Below the pieces are notes generated by a model. The model was not told where the DNA came from, searched no databases, and worked only from the letters and a program-made list of their open reading frames with translations. This document shows positions 50,102 to 58,288 of a stretch of 64,000 bases of DNA, in pieces. The position numbers were made by a program, and so were the translations under genes. Position 1 is the first letter of the stretch, and each line of letters begins with the position of its first letter. Location of the stretch: positions 1 to 64,000 of the forward strand of contig NZ_DATEJY010000053.1 in NCBI RefSeq assembly GCF_035277725.1. The letters are read 5' to 3'. Origin of the DNA: Dyella_B sp035277725 (lineage in GTDB: Bacteria; Pseudomonadota; Gammaproteobacteria; Xanthomonadales; Rhodanobacteraceae).

Positions 50102-52576
50102 ATGTCATCCGAAAACCAATCAGGCCTAAATCGCACCTTCAAGGTGTCCTGTCCGGGCATACCTGTTTTCAATACCAAGTCAGGTCCAGAACCCGCGCTT
50201 CAATTCCTTCGCATGCAAGGCGAAGAGCGCCTGGGCGCGTTGTATAGCTACAACCTGGAGTTGCGTACGCCCGACGATTACAGCGTTTCGCCCGACGCCT
50301 TGGCGAACGTCGACGTCAGTCGCCTGCTAAAACAGCCCATTACCGTCACCATGGAACTCGACGCACAAGGGCCCAATGGCGTCGGCGCCGGCACGCGCGA
50401 AATCAGCGGTGTCGTGACGCAAGTGAGTTACCTCCGTCAGGAGCCGCACTATCACGTCTACGGCGTGCGTATGGAGCCGTGGCTTGCAGAGGCGAGGTTA
50501 CGGAGCGATTACCGTATTTTTCAGAACAGAAGCGTTATCGATATCATCGATGAGGTATTGGAAAGTTATCCCTATCCGTTCGAAAAACGGGTCAACGCCG
50601 CGCAATATGGCGTGATGGGCGAGAGCCTCTTCAATGAGCCGCGTGCATTCCAGGTGCAGTACGGTGAAACGGATTTCGAGTTCATCCAGCGGCTGATGGA
50701 AGAGTGGGGCATTTACTGGTTCTTCGAGCATGCTGGTGGCAAGCACACGCTGGTGTTGTGCGATCACATGAGCGCACACAAGAAACCACCGAGTGCCGGG
50801 TACCAGGAAGTCGCTTTTCATGCCAACGGCGAAAAGCTTGACATCGAATATGTACACCAATTTTCCACCACGGAGCAGGTGTATTCCGGCAGCTATGTAA
50901 CGAACGACTTTGATTTCACGCGTTCCCGTGCCGACCTCAAGGCCATCAACAAGCTGCTTGGCCCGGACACCGACGCCAAATGGGAACGCTACGCATGGCC
51001 CGGCAATTACACGGATACCAACCATGGCGCCATGCTGGCGCGCATACGCATGGAAGAGCTGCGTGCTGCCAACCTGCGTGGCAAGGGCCGCGGCAATATC
51101 CGTGGACTGGCTTGCGGCCAGACCTTCAAGCTGACCTTGCATCCCAACCACCAGGCCAACCGCGAATATCTCATGATCGCGTCTCACCTGCTCATCGAGG
51201 AGGTACCCAACGAATCGGGTAGCAAGGCGGGTTTCCATTGTCGAAACGACTTCGAAGTGCAGCCGGTCGACGAGGTCTTTCGCCTGGCCTACAACCCCGA
51301 CAAAAAACCTCGAGGTCATGCGCAATGGGCCATAGTCACCGGTCCGCGCGACGGCGAGCCGTATACCGATGAATACGGTCGCGTAAAGGTACGTTTTCTG
51401 TGGGATCGCAATGCCAAGGGCGACGAGCGCGACTCATGTTGGCTGCGTGTAAGTCAGGCCTGGGCCGGCGGGAACTTCGGTGTCGTGTACGTGCCGCGCG
51501 TGGGGCAGGAAGTGATCGTCGATTTCTTCAACGGCGACCCGGATTGCCCCTATGTGGCTGGCAGCCTGTACAACGACGTAACGCCGCCACCCGTTCCGCT
51601 GCCCGAGAACGCGACCAAAGGGGGCATCAAGTCCCGCACCATCGACGGCGGTCCGCAGAACTACAACAGCATTATTTTTGAGGACAAGCAGGGCGAAGAA
51701 GAATTTACCTTGCAGGCCGAGCGCAACTACGTCGCCACCATCAAGAAAGATAAGATGCAAACCGTCGGTGGCATGGCCATGTACGGCGTGGCGGAAGACA
51801 TGCAAACCAAGGTGGGCGGTTCCGTGAACTACGACGTCACGGGCGCCGTGGCCGAGACGGTGGGCGGCGATCATACCCGTGCCGTAAGCGGCAACTTCCA
51901 GCATCAGGTAAGCAACAGCCACGAGTTGAGTGTTGGCACCGACTACAAACATAAGGTTGGTACCGAATACCAACTGAGTGTCGGCGCGGGATTCCAACAC
52001 TCCGTGGGCGCAGCCTATCAGCTTGGTGTGGGCGCGGCCTGCATGCTGAACGTTGGTGCGGCCTACACGCTTTCGGCTGCCACCGCCATCTCCATCACCT
52101 GTGGTGCGTCGTCGCTGACCATGAGCGCCGACGGCACCATCACCATTACCGGCACCGAACTGATCTTCGTGGGCAACAGCAATGTCGTCATCCAGGGCAA
52201 TCCGTTGAACCTGAACCCGGGCGGCGGTGGCGGTGGTGGTGGCGGTGCAGGCTGCGGCGTAGGTGGGTTCGGTGTAGGTGCCATCGGCGGTCCCGCCGGC
52301 GATATCGGCGTACGAGCTAGCGATGCCGGTTTCAGCATTGGTGGCGGCGCGGACAGTAACAGCAGCCACAGTGAAGTGCTTCCCTCCGTACCCGCTGCAC
52401 CTTCGCCTGGCCCGGCGCCAGCTCCAGGACCAGCTCCAACGCCAACGCCAACGCCAACGCCAACGCCAACGCCAACGCCAACACCAACACCAACACCAAC
52501 ACCAACACCAACACCAACGCCAACACCAACACCAACACCAACACCGCCGCCAACCGGCGCCGATCCGGAACCGTAA
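50102..52576 (+). CDS. vgrG: T6SS spike protein VgrG with poly-(Pro-Thr) tail
   Basis: 824 residues from ATG 50102 with GAGGGAAG upstream. gp27-like part: LRMQGEERLGALYSYNLELR, RVNAAQYGVMGESLFNEPRA, FEFIQRLMEEWGIYWFFEHA; gp5-like OB fold: AIVTGPRDGEPYTDEYGRVK, then GDERDSCWLRVSQAWAGGNF; DUF2345-like helix region TVGGMAMYGVAEDMQTKVGG with imperfect VG repeats. After residue about 710 it has a nine-Gly run, then a Pro/Ala segment and 18 Pro-Thr dipeptides. No recognisable effector domain follows. The tail may be a flexible link to PAAR or to a cargo. Followed after 94 bases by the PAAR gene. Confidence 0.95.
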   Translation: MSSENQSGLNRTFKVSCPGIPVFNTKSGPEPALQFLRMQGEERLGALYSYNLELRTPDDYSVSPDALANVDVSRLLKQPITVTMELDAQGPNGVGAGTREISGVVTQVSYLRQEPHYHVYGVRMEPWLAEARLRSDYRIFQNRSVIDIIDEVLESYPYPFEKRVNAAQYGVMGESLFNEPRAFQVQYGETDFEFIQRLMEEWGIYWFFEHAGGKHTLVLCDHMSAHKKPPSAGYQEVAFHANGEKLDIEYVHQFSTTEQVYSGSYVTNDFDFTRSRADLKAINKLLGPDTDAKWERYAWPGNYTDTNHGAMLARIRMEELRAANLRGKGRGNIRGLACGQTFKLTLHPNHQANREYLMIASHLLIEEVPNESGSKAGFHCRNDFEVQPVDEVFRLAYNPDKKPRGHAQWAIVTGPRDGEPYTDEYGRVKVRFLWDRNAKGDERDSCWLRVSQAWAGGNFGVVYVPRVGQEVIVDFFNGDPDCPYVAGSLYNDVTPPPVPLPENATKGGIKSRTIDGGPQNYNSIIFEDKQGEEEFTLQAERNYVATIKKDKMQTVGGMAMYGVAEDMQTKVGGSVNYDVTGAVAETVGGDHTRAVSGNFQHQVSNSHELSVGTDYKHKVGTEYQLSVGAGFQHSVGAAYQLGVGAACMLNVGAAYTLSAATAISITCGASSLTMSADGTITITGTELIFVGNSNVVIQGNPLNLNPGGGGGGGGGAGCGVGGFGVGAIGGPAGDIGVRASDAGFSIGGGADSNSSHSEVLPSVPAAPSPGPAPAPGPAPTPTPTPTPTPTPTPTPTPTPTPTPTPTPTPTPTPTPPPTGADPEP
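52436..52543 (+). repeat. Hexanucleotide tandem repeat (CCAAC[G/A])18 in vgrG
   Basis: Eighteen perfect or near-perfect hexamers: seven CCAACG, six CCAACA, one CCAACG, then four CCAACA. Each unit encodes Pro-Thr, so copy-number change would alter tail length without a frameshift. Confidence 0.97.
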
Positions 52577-52670
52577 GCCTCATCCAGGGCACTGTTTTTC
52601 CCATGCCCCAGCCGATTGCGTAGACACGCTTTGGGCTGGGGCCATGGCGATACAAGACACGGAGCTTCAC

Positions 52671-52943
52671 ATGTCCAAACAACCAGCTGCCCGCGTCGGC
52701 GATCCGATCGATCACGGCGGGCAGATCACCACAGGATCTCCCGACGTCAAAATCAACGGCATTGCTGCCGGGGTGGTTCAAATCAGCCAGGTCGACTGCA
52801 ACCAGCACCCCAGCACGCAGCAGATAACCAAGGGCGCCCCGATGGTGTTCATCAACGGGAAGCCGGCCGGGCGAGTAGGCAGCCAGATCTCTTGTGGTGC
52901 CCAGGTCACCGAAGGCTCACCAGATGTCTTTATCGGTGACTAA
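52671..52943 (+). CDS. PAAR-domain spike-tip protein
   Basis: 90 residues from ATG 52671 with GGAG upstream (ATG 52644 is in frame). The whole protein is one PAAR motif domain: ARVGDPIDHGGQITTGSPDV, KINGIAAGVVQISQVDC, GAPMVFINGKPAGRVGSQIS, CGAQVTEGSPDVFIGD, with the His/Cys residues expected to bind the metal at the tip. It sharpens the VgrG spike and may connect it to the RHS protein encoded downstream, which lacks its own PAAR domain. Confidence 0.93.
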   Translation: MSKQPAARVGDPIDHGGQITTGSPDVKINGIAAGVVQISQVDCNQHPSTQQITKGAPMVFINGKPAGRVGSQISCGAQVTEGSPDVFIGD

Positions 52944-53103
52944 ACCACTCAGAACCGCCCGGCACCTGCCTGGATGCGCGTCATGGAGAGGGTAGGCGTT
53001 GCTTGTTGCTGCACAAGCAATGCTCTATTCGAGCGCTTCTATCAGCGCCTGGCGAAAACATCCACGACCGGGCGGCGTTATGACAACTACTATGGAAATT
53101 GGT

Positions 53104-53700
53104 ATGACAAAAAATTTCCATCAAAGAAGAGCAGGAAGTAGGCGTTTAGCATGGATGTTTTTTTTAGTTCCAGGGCTAATCAACAGTGATAGGGTAGGCG
53201 CATCAGACAATGATACAGGGTCAACAGTGCCGCAATTGAATATGACGATATGGCAAGCCATTGACGCGTTGGCACGTCAAATACCATTCACCAAAGATAA
53301 GATTGAGAAGGTGCTTGGAATTGCGCTTCAGACGGAAAGTAATGATAAGTTTGTGATTCCGCCTAAGTCTTTTCACCCCTATGTTGGGGAGCGTATTCAG
53401 CTAGATGGTGGCGTCGTCATTGAAGATGTGGATTTCCGCATAAGTCATCGACGAAATGATCCAGGGTTTTTGGTGATTCATGTTGCAGGAGCTTGTATTG
53501 GTCTTGCGTCTGTGCGCTCAAATTATCGTGATCTAACAATTACCGGGCACCCTCGCGGGCGTTCGCTTGATGAGGCTACCGCGTACTCATCTTCTTTGGG
53601 CTGGGGTAGGCTTAGCTTTGGTTTTCGAGAACGCAATCCAGATTGCGTTGCTAGTGTGTCATTTGATCCTGAAAAGAAGGAAGTTGATGTTGCGAACTGA
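53104..53700 (+). CDS. Secreted hypothetical protein, paralogue 1 of a T6SS-linked pair
   Basis: 198 residues from ATG 53104 (ATG 53080 or 53092 also possible). Basic N-terminus followed by a hydrophobic segment RLAWMFFLVPGLINSD suggests export. Core shared with the next gene: TIWQAIDALARQIPFTKDKI, KFVIPPKSFHPYVGERIQLD, GVVIEDVDFRISHRRNDPGF, HPRGRSLDE and GWGRLSFGFRERNPDC. Clearly more AT-rich than the surrounding genes, implying recent acquisition. No family is recognised. Position between PAAR and RHS suggests a role as effector-associated or immunity protein acting in the periplasm, but this is inference from place only. Confidence 0.7.
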   Translation: MTKNFHQRRAGSRRLAWMFFLVPGLINSDRVGASDNDTGSTVPQLNMTIWQAIDALARQIPFTKDKIEKVLGIALQTESNDKFVIPPKSFHPYVGERIQLDGGVVIEDVDFRISHRRNDPGFLVIHVAGACIGLASVRSNYRDLTITGHPRGRSLDEATAYSSSLGWGRLSFGFRERNPDCVASVSFDPEKKEVDVAN

Positions 53701-53842
53701 CATGCTTCTCGCATTATGGAGCGAAAAAGGCATGTCGGATATGCGTCGTAACTGGTGGAAGTCTTGCAGCGTGTTCGACGTTCTTGTCAAGGTTAATTTC
53801 CATGATGGGATGGCTCGAATTTAATTTTTGAATTAATCGCAT

Positions 53843-54427
53843 ATGGTTTTCCCTTCAAGGTCACTGTGCTTGATTCTGGCGGGCTGTGCCACAACTATCG
53901 GGTTCGATAGCAGCATGGCGACAGCTGAATCGAGCAGCCATGACTGCCTACCCACGGTTTCCTTGGATAAAACGATATGGCAAGTCATCGATGCCATGAT
54001 CGGCCAAATGCCCTTTGCAAAAGATAGGGTGGAAGGCGCTTTAAATATTGAGCTTCATGTTGACAGCTCCGAAAAATTCGTCATTCAACCAATCACTTTT
54101 ACGCCCTGCGTGGGCGGTCCTGTCAGGCTGGCGGATGGTGTGGTTATCAAGAGTGTGGATTTGCGTATCAGCAACCGAGAAGGCGATCCAGGCTTCCTGG
54201 TGTTGAATTTTGAAGGCAGGTGCATTGATCGTGATGAGCTGCGCGACCACTACGGTGATCTGGAGATGACGGATCATCCCCGCGGGCATTCGCTTAATGA
54301 GAAAACCGTATATTCAGCTTTTCTTGCCTGGGGCAAGCTCAATGTCGGTTTCGCTGAGCGCAACCGCGGCTGTCTTTCGGGAGTATCGTTCGAGCCCACG
54401 AAGGTGACGATGGCGACCGGCAGTTGA
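53843..54427 (+). CDS. Putative lipoprotein, paralogue 2 of a T6SS-linked pair
   Basis: 194 residues from ATG 53843. The signal region SRSLCLILAGCATT contains a good lipobox (LAGC), so the protein may be a lipoprotein. It shares with paralogue 1 the blocks TIWQVIDAMIGQMPFAKDRV, KFVIQPITFTPCVGGPVRLA, GVVIKSVDLRISNREGDPGF, HPRGHSLNEKTVYS and GFAERNRGC. Two Cys pairs differ between them. Function unknown; could be immunity to a periplasm-acting toxin. Ribosome-binding site weak. Composition is nearer to the genome than paralogue 1. Confidence 0.72.
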   Translation: MVFPSRSLCLILAGCATTIGFDSSMATAESSSHDCLPTVSLDKTIWQVIDAMIGQMPFAKDRVEGALNIELHVDSSEKFVIQPITFTPCVGGPVRLADGVVIKSVDLRISNREGDPGFLVLNFEGRCIDRDELRDHYGDLEMTDHPRGHSLNEKTVYSAFLAWGKLNVGFAERNRGCLSGVSFEPTKVTMATGS

Positions 54428-54573
54428 ATCCAAGGATGTTGCCGTGTTTGTCGAAAGTGCTTGCAGCGTGCGATCGCTCAGTTCGCCTTGTCACGCTGCG
54501 AACTAACTTTGCGTAACGGTCGGCACTGTAGCTTGTGCTTTAAAAAACTGCGACGTACCGCAAGGATGCCCTT

Positions 54574-57500
54574 ATGACTCACTCAACAAGCCTGATGGAA
54601 CAGCTGGCGCCCCTGACGGGCGAGGTACTTGCGGGGGTATCCGCCGGTCCGCCCATGGATCGCAGCAGCTGGTTGGATGGAGCGGGCGATCCTCATCGTG
54701 TGCGGGCTGCATTGTCGGGTTTGTGGCTCGGCGTGGATGCGGTTCACGGCAACAAGCTTTGCTTGCCTGAGCAGGATTTCCAGTTGCCTGGACGCTTTCC
54801 GATTTCCTGGTCACGCTTTTACAGCAGCGCGCTGCGCATGAGCGGTTTGCTTGGGCCTGGCTGGCGCACACCTTGGGAGGTAACGCTGGCCCGGGTGGGC
54901 GACCAGCTGGTCTATAGCGATGCCCATGGGCGCAAGCTTGCGGTGCCGTTTCCTGCGCCGGGGCGGCTTGTGATTGTGCCGCTGGAGCGTTGGCGCGTCG
55001 CCCACATGCCGGATGGACGGCTGATCGTGGTGGACCTGAAGGCGCATTTCCGCGTGTTCGGCGCCTTCGACAAAAGCGGCGTTGCGCGAATCAAATACAT
55101 CGAAAACGCGCAAGGCCATCGCATTGGTTGTTTGTGGGACAAGCAAGGAAGGCTTGTGCGCATGCGTGGTGTTTGCGGGTATGAATTGCGCATGCATTAC
55201 GGCACCGAACAGCCTATGCGGTTGGCCGCTATCGAATGCGCCGAAGGCGGGCTTGCCGGCACTACCTTGGTGCGCTATGGCTACGATCAACATGGCCAGT
55301 TGATGGAGGTTCGCCACGGCGCGGGAGCGCTGATGCGCCGCTTCGCCTATCAGAACGGTCGCATGATTGCCGAGGTGGACGCGCTTGGCATGCAGCTTGG
55401 TTATCGCTGGCAGATGGTGGGCGATGCATCGCGCGTGGTGGCGCGCGAAACCTTTGATGGAGCGCGGGAGCGGTTTCACTACGATGTGGAGCAGCGCGCG
55501 ACGCGAGTCACTGACGTCTTCGGCGATACGGCCAGCTGGCAGTACGACGAACAGGGGCGCGTCCTGGCGCATACGGGATTCGAAGGACGCGTCTACCGCT
55601 TCGAACACGGTACGGTAGGTGGCCCCAGCCGCCTGCATCTTCCCAATGGCGGTGTTGTGCAGGTGGGATACGATCGTCTATGGCGTGTGGTCAGCCAAAC
55701 CGGTCCTGGTGATGCCTCACGCAGCCTGCAACACGCCTCGTTTACGGGTGAGCTGATCGCCATGCAGGAAGGTGAGGGCAGGTCCTGGCTTTGGCTGCGC
55801 GATGAACAGCTGCGCGTAACGGGCCAGCGTTCGCCAGGCAGCGATTTCATCGGTTATGCCTACAGTGAGGACGGTCTTGCTACGCACTGTATCGATGCAC
55901 ACGGCCGGGTCACGGTGCTGGAGCATGATGCGCTCGGCCATGTGATCAAGCGCACGACGCCCCCCGGCACCACTACGCATTATGGCCATGACCGCAATGG
56001 TTACTTGATCGCCATTACCAACGCCGCGGGCGAGGTAACGCGTGCGGAACGTGACCCGATGGGGCGCCTACTGACGGTGATCCGCCCCGATGGCCAGAGC
56101 GAGCGGCATACCTGGAATGCTGCCGGTCAGCGCCTTTCGTTTGTGAACGTGAATGGCCAGGCGCGTCAATGGGAGCGCAACCGGCGTGGCCAGGTGGTGC
56201 GCTATATCGACGAAGAAGGCAATGTCACGAGTTGTGACCGGGATGCGCACGGACGCCTGTTGCGTATCGAGAGTGCCAACGGTGCGGTGCAGACCTTTAC
56301 TTGGAGTGTATGGGGCTGCACGTCGATGACTTATGCCGATGGCACGGTGCGGTACTTTGCATACAACAAGCTCGGTCAGATCACGCGTGTCACCGAGCAG
56401 GCAGGCAACGCCGCGCGTAGCGAAGACTTCCATTACGACGACGCCGGACGTCTAGCTGGGCGCGACACGGCACACAGTCGTTATGGCTATCGCTACGATC
56501 AGTTGGGACGGCTGACCAGTGTGCGTCGAGAGCCCCTGGACGATGGGCAATGGCGAGGTATTGGCGTCGACGAGCGGCGTTTCGAGTACGACGGGTTCGG
56601 GCGTGTGCTGGCCGAACATGGCACCCAGGGCGCGCTGCGTTACACCTATGATCCGGCCGGCCGCCAGATCGCAATGACCTTGCCTGATGGCCAGGTCTTG
56701 CAGATGCGCCGTTCGGCCGCAGGCGACGTCACCCAACTGGACTGGCAGGGGCGCATGCTGGCTCGCATGTGGTATGACCCCATGCAGCGCATGGTGGCGC
56801 GCAGCCAGGGTAGCCTGCGTACACAAATTGGTTATGGCGCGCTCGGTCAACGTGCGTGGGGGCGTTCCATGGTGGGCAGTAGCGTCCCATCGTCGGAGGG
56901 CGATCTGCGTTTTGGCATGCAGATCCACTACAGCGCCAACGGCCTGGTGACGGAAATGCAGGGCGTGATGGCCGATCCGCTGTGGCACGACTACGACCGG
57001 CGCGGGTATTTGTTGCGCCGTGTATCCGACACCCTGGGGATTGAGTACTTCACCTGGGACCCGGCCGGCAACCTGACGAACATGCCTGCCGCAGGCGGGG
57101 CGCCACACGCACTGCGTGATCATCGCCTGCATGAAAGTCATGGCTATCGTTATGAGTATGACGCGTGGGGCCAGGTGATCCGCCGCAGCGGCCGCGGTCA
57201 GCCGCTGGAGCTGGAATGGGATGTGGAGGGCCATCTGGTGGCCATTCGGCATGGTGAGCGCACGGTGCGCTACCGATACGATGCCTTGGGACGGCGTAGC
57301 GAAAAAATCGAAGAGGCTAGGACTTCCGACGCGGCCGAAACATTGATCCGCGATACCGTCACCCGTTATGTGTGGGACGGGCCTCGTCTGTTGCAGGAAC
57401 AGCACGAATCGGCCGTCCATACCTACTTGTATCGGCCGGGTGCTGGCGATGCCGCGGGATTCGCGCCGCTGGCCAAGGTGGAGCAATCGCTGGGTGCGAA

Positions 57501-58005
57501 CGGCGAGATGGCCGATACGCGCGTTTATCACTATCACACCGACGTTGCCGGCGCGGCCATAGCACTGACTGACGACGCGGGCATGGTGGTGTGGCGAGGG
57601 CATTACCGCACGTGGGGCACGCTGGCTACGCAAGAGGGCGACAAGAGCAAGCCTGTGACGCAACCACTGCGCTATCCCGGCCACTACGCTGATGAAGAAA
57701 CCGGCCTGCATTACAACGGTGCGCGCTATTACGATCCCCAAACGGGACGTTACCTCAGCCCGGACCGGACGATGCCGGATGGATTGAGTCCCTATTTATA
57801 CGCCCCCAATCCGTTGACCTGGTGCAATCCGCTGGGCGACGCAACACCGATCCCTACAGCTGGGCCGGACTCCACCGTGCAATGGAACCGAGGCTTGCCT
57901 TGTCCCGCACGGGATATTGCCCGCGTGGTCGAGCCGTTTCAGGGGCAGGCGGGATACCGATTTGAATCGCACGAAGATGTCAGCGGGCGCTCTGCAACAC
58001 GCTGA
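54574..58005 (+). CDS. RHS-repeat protein, probable T6SS effector with short C-terminal tip
   Basis: 1143 residues from ATG 54574 with AAGGA upstream. The N-terminal part has a DUF6531-type region (HGNKLCLPEQDFQLPGRFPI, SRFYSS, GLLGPGWRTPWEV) and no PAAR domain. Residues about 200-1050 hold many YD/RHS repeats (YGYDQHGQLMEVRHGAGAL, HYDDAGRLAGRDTAHSRYGY, YEYDAWGQVIRRSGRG). The core ends GLHYNGARYYDPQTGRYLSP, then SPYLYAPNPLTW and CNPLGD. In RHS toxins this end is usually DPLG and takes part in self-cleavage; here Asp is Asn1085. Only 54 residues follow, too short for most toxin domains, and no immunity gene follows. It may be a truncated or toxin-exchanged cassette. Confidence 0.88.
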   Translation: MTHSTSLMEQLAPLTGEVLAGVSAGPPMDRSSWLDGAGDPHRVRAALSGLWLGVDAVHGNKLCLPEQDFQLPGRFPISWSRFYSSALRMSGLLGPGWRTPWEVTLARVGDQLVYSDAHGRKLAVPFPAPGRLVIVPLERWRVAHMPDGRLIVVDLKAHFRVFGAFDKSGVARIKYIENAQGHRIGCLWDKQGRLVRMRGVCGYELRMHYGTEQPMRLAAIECAEGGLAGTTLVRYGYDQHGQLMEVRHGAGALMRRFAYQNGRMIAEVDALGMQLGYRWQMVGDASRVVARETFDGARERFHYDVEQRATRVTDVFGDTASWQYDEQGRVLAHTGFEGRVYRFEHGTVGGPSRLHLPNGGVVQVGYDRLWRVVSQTGPGDASRSLQHASFTGELIAMQEGEGRSWLWLRDEQLRVTGQRSPGSDFIGYAYSEDGLATHCIDAHGRVTVLEHDALGHVIKRTTPPGTTTHYGHDRNGYLIAITNAAGEVTRAERDPMGRLLTVIRPDGQSERHTWNAAGQRLSFVNVNGQARQWERNRRGQVVRYIDEEGNVTSCDRDAHGRLLRIESANGAVQTFTWSVWGCTSMTYADGTVRYFAYNKLGQITRVTEQAGNAARSEDFHYDDAGRLAGRDTAHSRYGYRYDQLGRLTSVRREPLDDGQWRGIGVDERRFEYDGFGRVLAEHGTQGALRYTYDPAGRQIAMTLPDGQVLQMRRSAAGDVTQLDWQGRMLARMWYDPMQRMVARSQGSLRTQIGYGALGQRAWGRSMVGSSVPSSEGDLRFGMQIHYSANGLVTEMQGVMADPLWHDYDRRGYLLRRVSDTLGIEYFTWDPAGNLTNMPAAGGAPHALRDHRLHESHGYRYEYDAWGQVIRRSGRGQPLELEWDVEGHLVAIRHGERTVRYRYDALGRRSEKIEEARTSDAAETLIRDTVTRYVWDGPRLLQEQHESAVHTYLYRPGAGDAAGFAPLAKVEQSLGANGEMADTRVYHYHTDVAGAAIALTDDAGMVVWRGHYRTWGTLATQEGDKSKPVTQPLRYPGHYADEETGLHYNGARYYDPQTGRYLSPDRTMPDGLSPYLYAPNPLTWCNPLGDATPIPTAGPDSTVQWNRGLPCPARDIARVVEPFQGQAGYRFESHEDVSGRSATR

Positions 58006-58031
58006 ATCATGCTGAGTACTTATGCACCCAT

Positions 58032-58096
58032 GTAGGCTGGGGAGGAAATCCCAGCATTGCTATACATGGTGATGCTGGGATTTCATCCCAGCCTAC
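58032..58096. repeat. GTAGGCTGGGAT palindromic repeat, copy 6
   Basis: Arms GTAGGCTGGGGAGGAAATCC and GCTGGGATTTCATCCCAGCC, 27 bases after the RHS stop. Confidence 0.88.
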
Positions 58097-58206
58097 GCGG
58101 CAGCCCGTGGCGTGAGGTACATCGCGGCTGAGTCAGGCGGCAATTTATAGAAGTGCCCTTAAGTTATGCGATTTGGATAAAAGTGTGCTGCGCACGCCAT
58201 CTTCAC

Positions 58207-58234
58207 TGGATTCCGGCTTTCGCCGGAATGACGA
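58207..58234. repeat. Single REP-like arm
   Basis: CTGGATTCCGGCTTTCGCCG then GAATGACG; the right arm of the CGTCATTCC family without an evident partner nearby. Confidence 0.75.
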
Positions 58235-58288
58235 CCCGTGTTGAATCACCAACTGATGCGAGGCCGTAAGGCCGAGCAACCGCCATGC

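Larger units (their letters stand above)
58006..58288. other. Intergenic region between convergent RHS and glycosyltransferase genes
   Basis: 283 bases, no gene; holds one palindromic repeat (58032-58096) and one single REP-like arm (58207-58234). No remnant of an immunity gene or of displaced toxin tips was recognised. Confidence 0.6.

Noticed and set aside
52436..52543. CRISPR-like array
   Set aside because: Contiguous hexamers without spacers, in frame in vgrG; a coding tandem repeat.
53567..53824. 85-aa frame overlapping the end of paralogue 1
   Set aside because: Overlaps a better supported gene in another frame and has no recognisable features.
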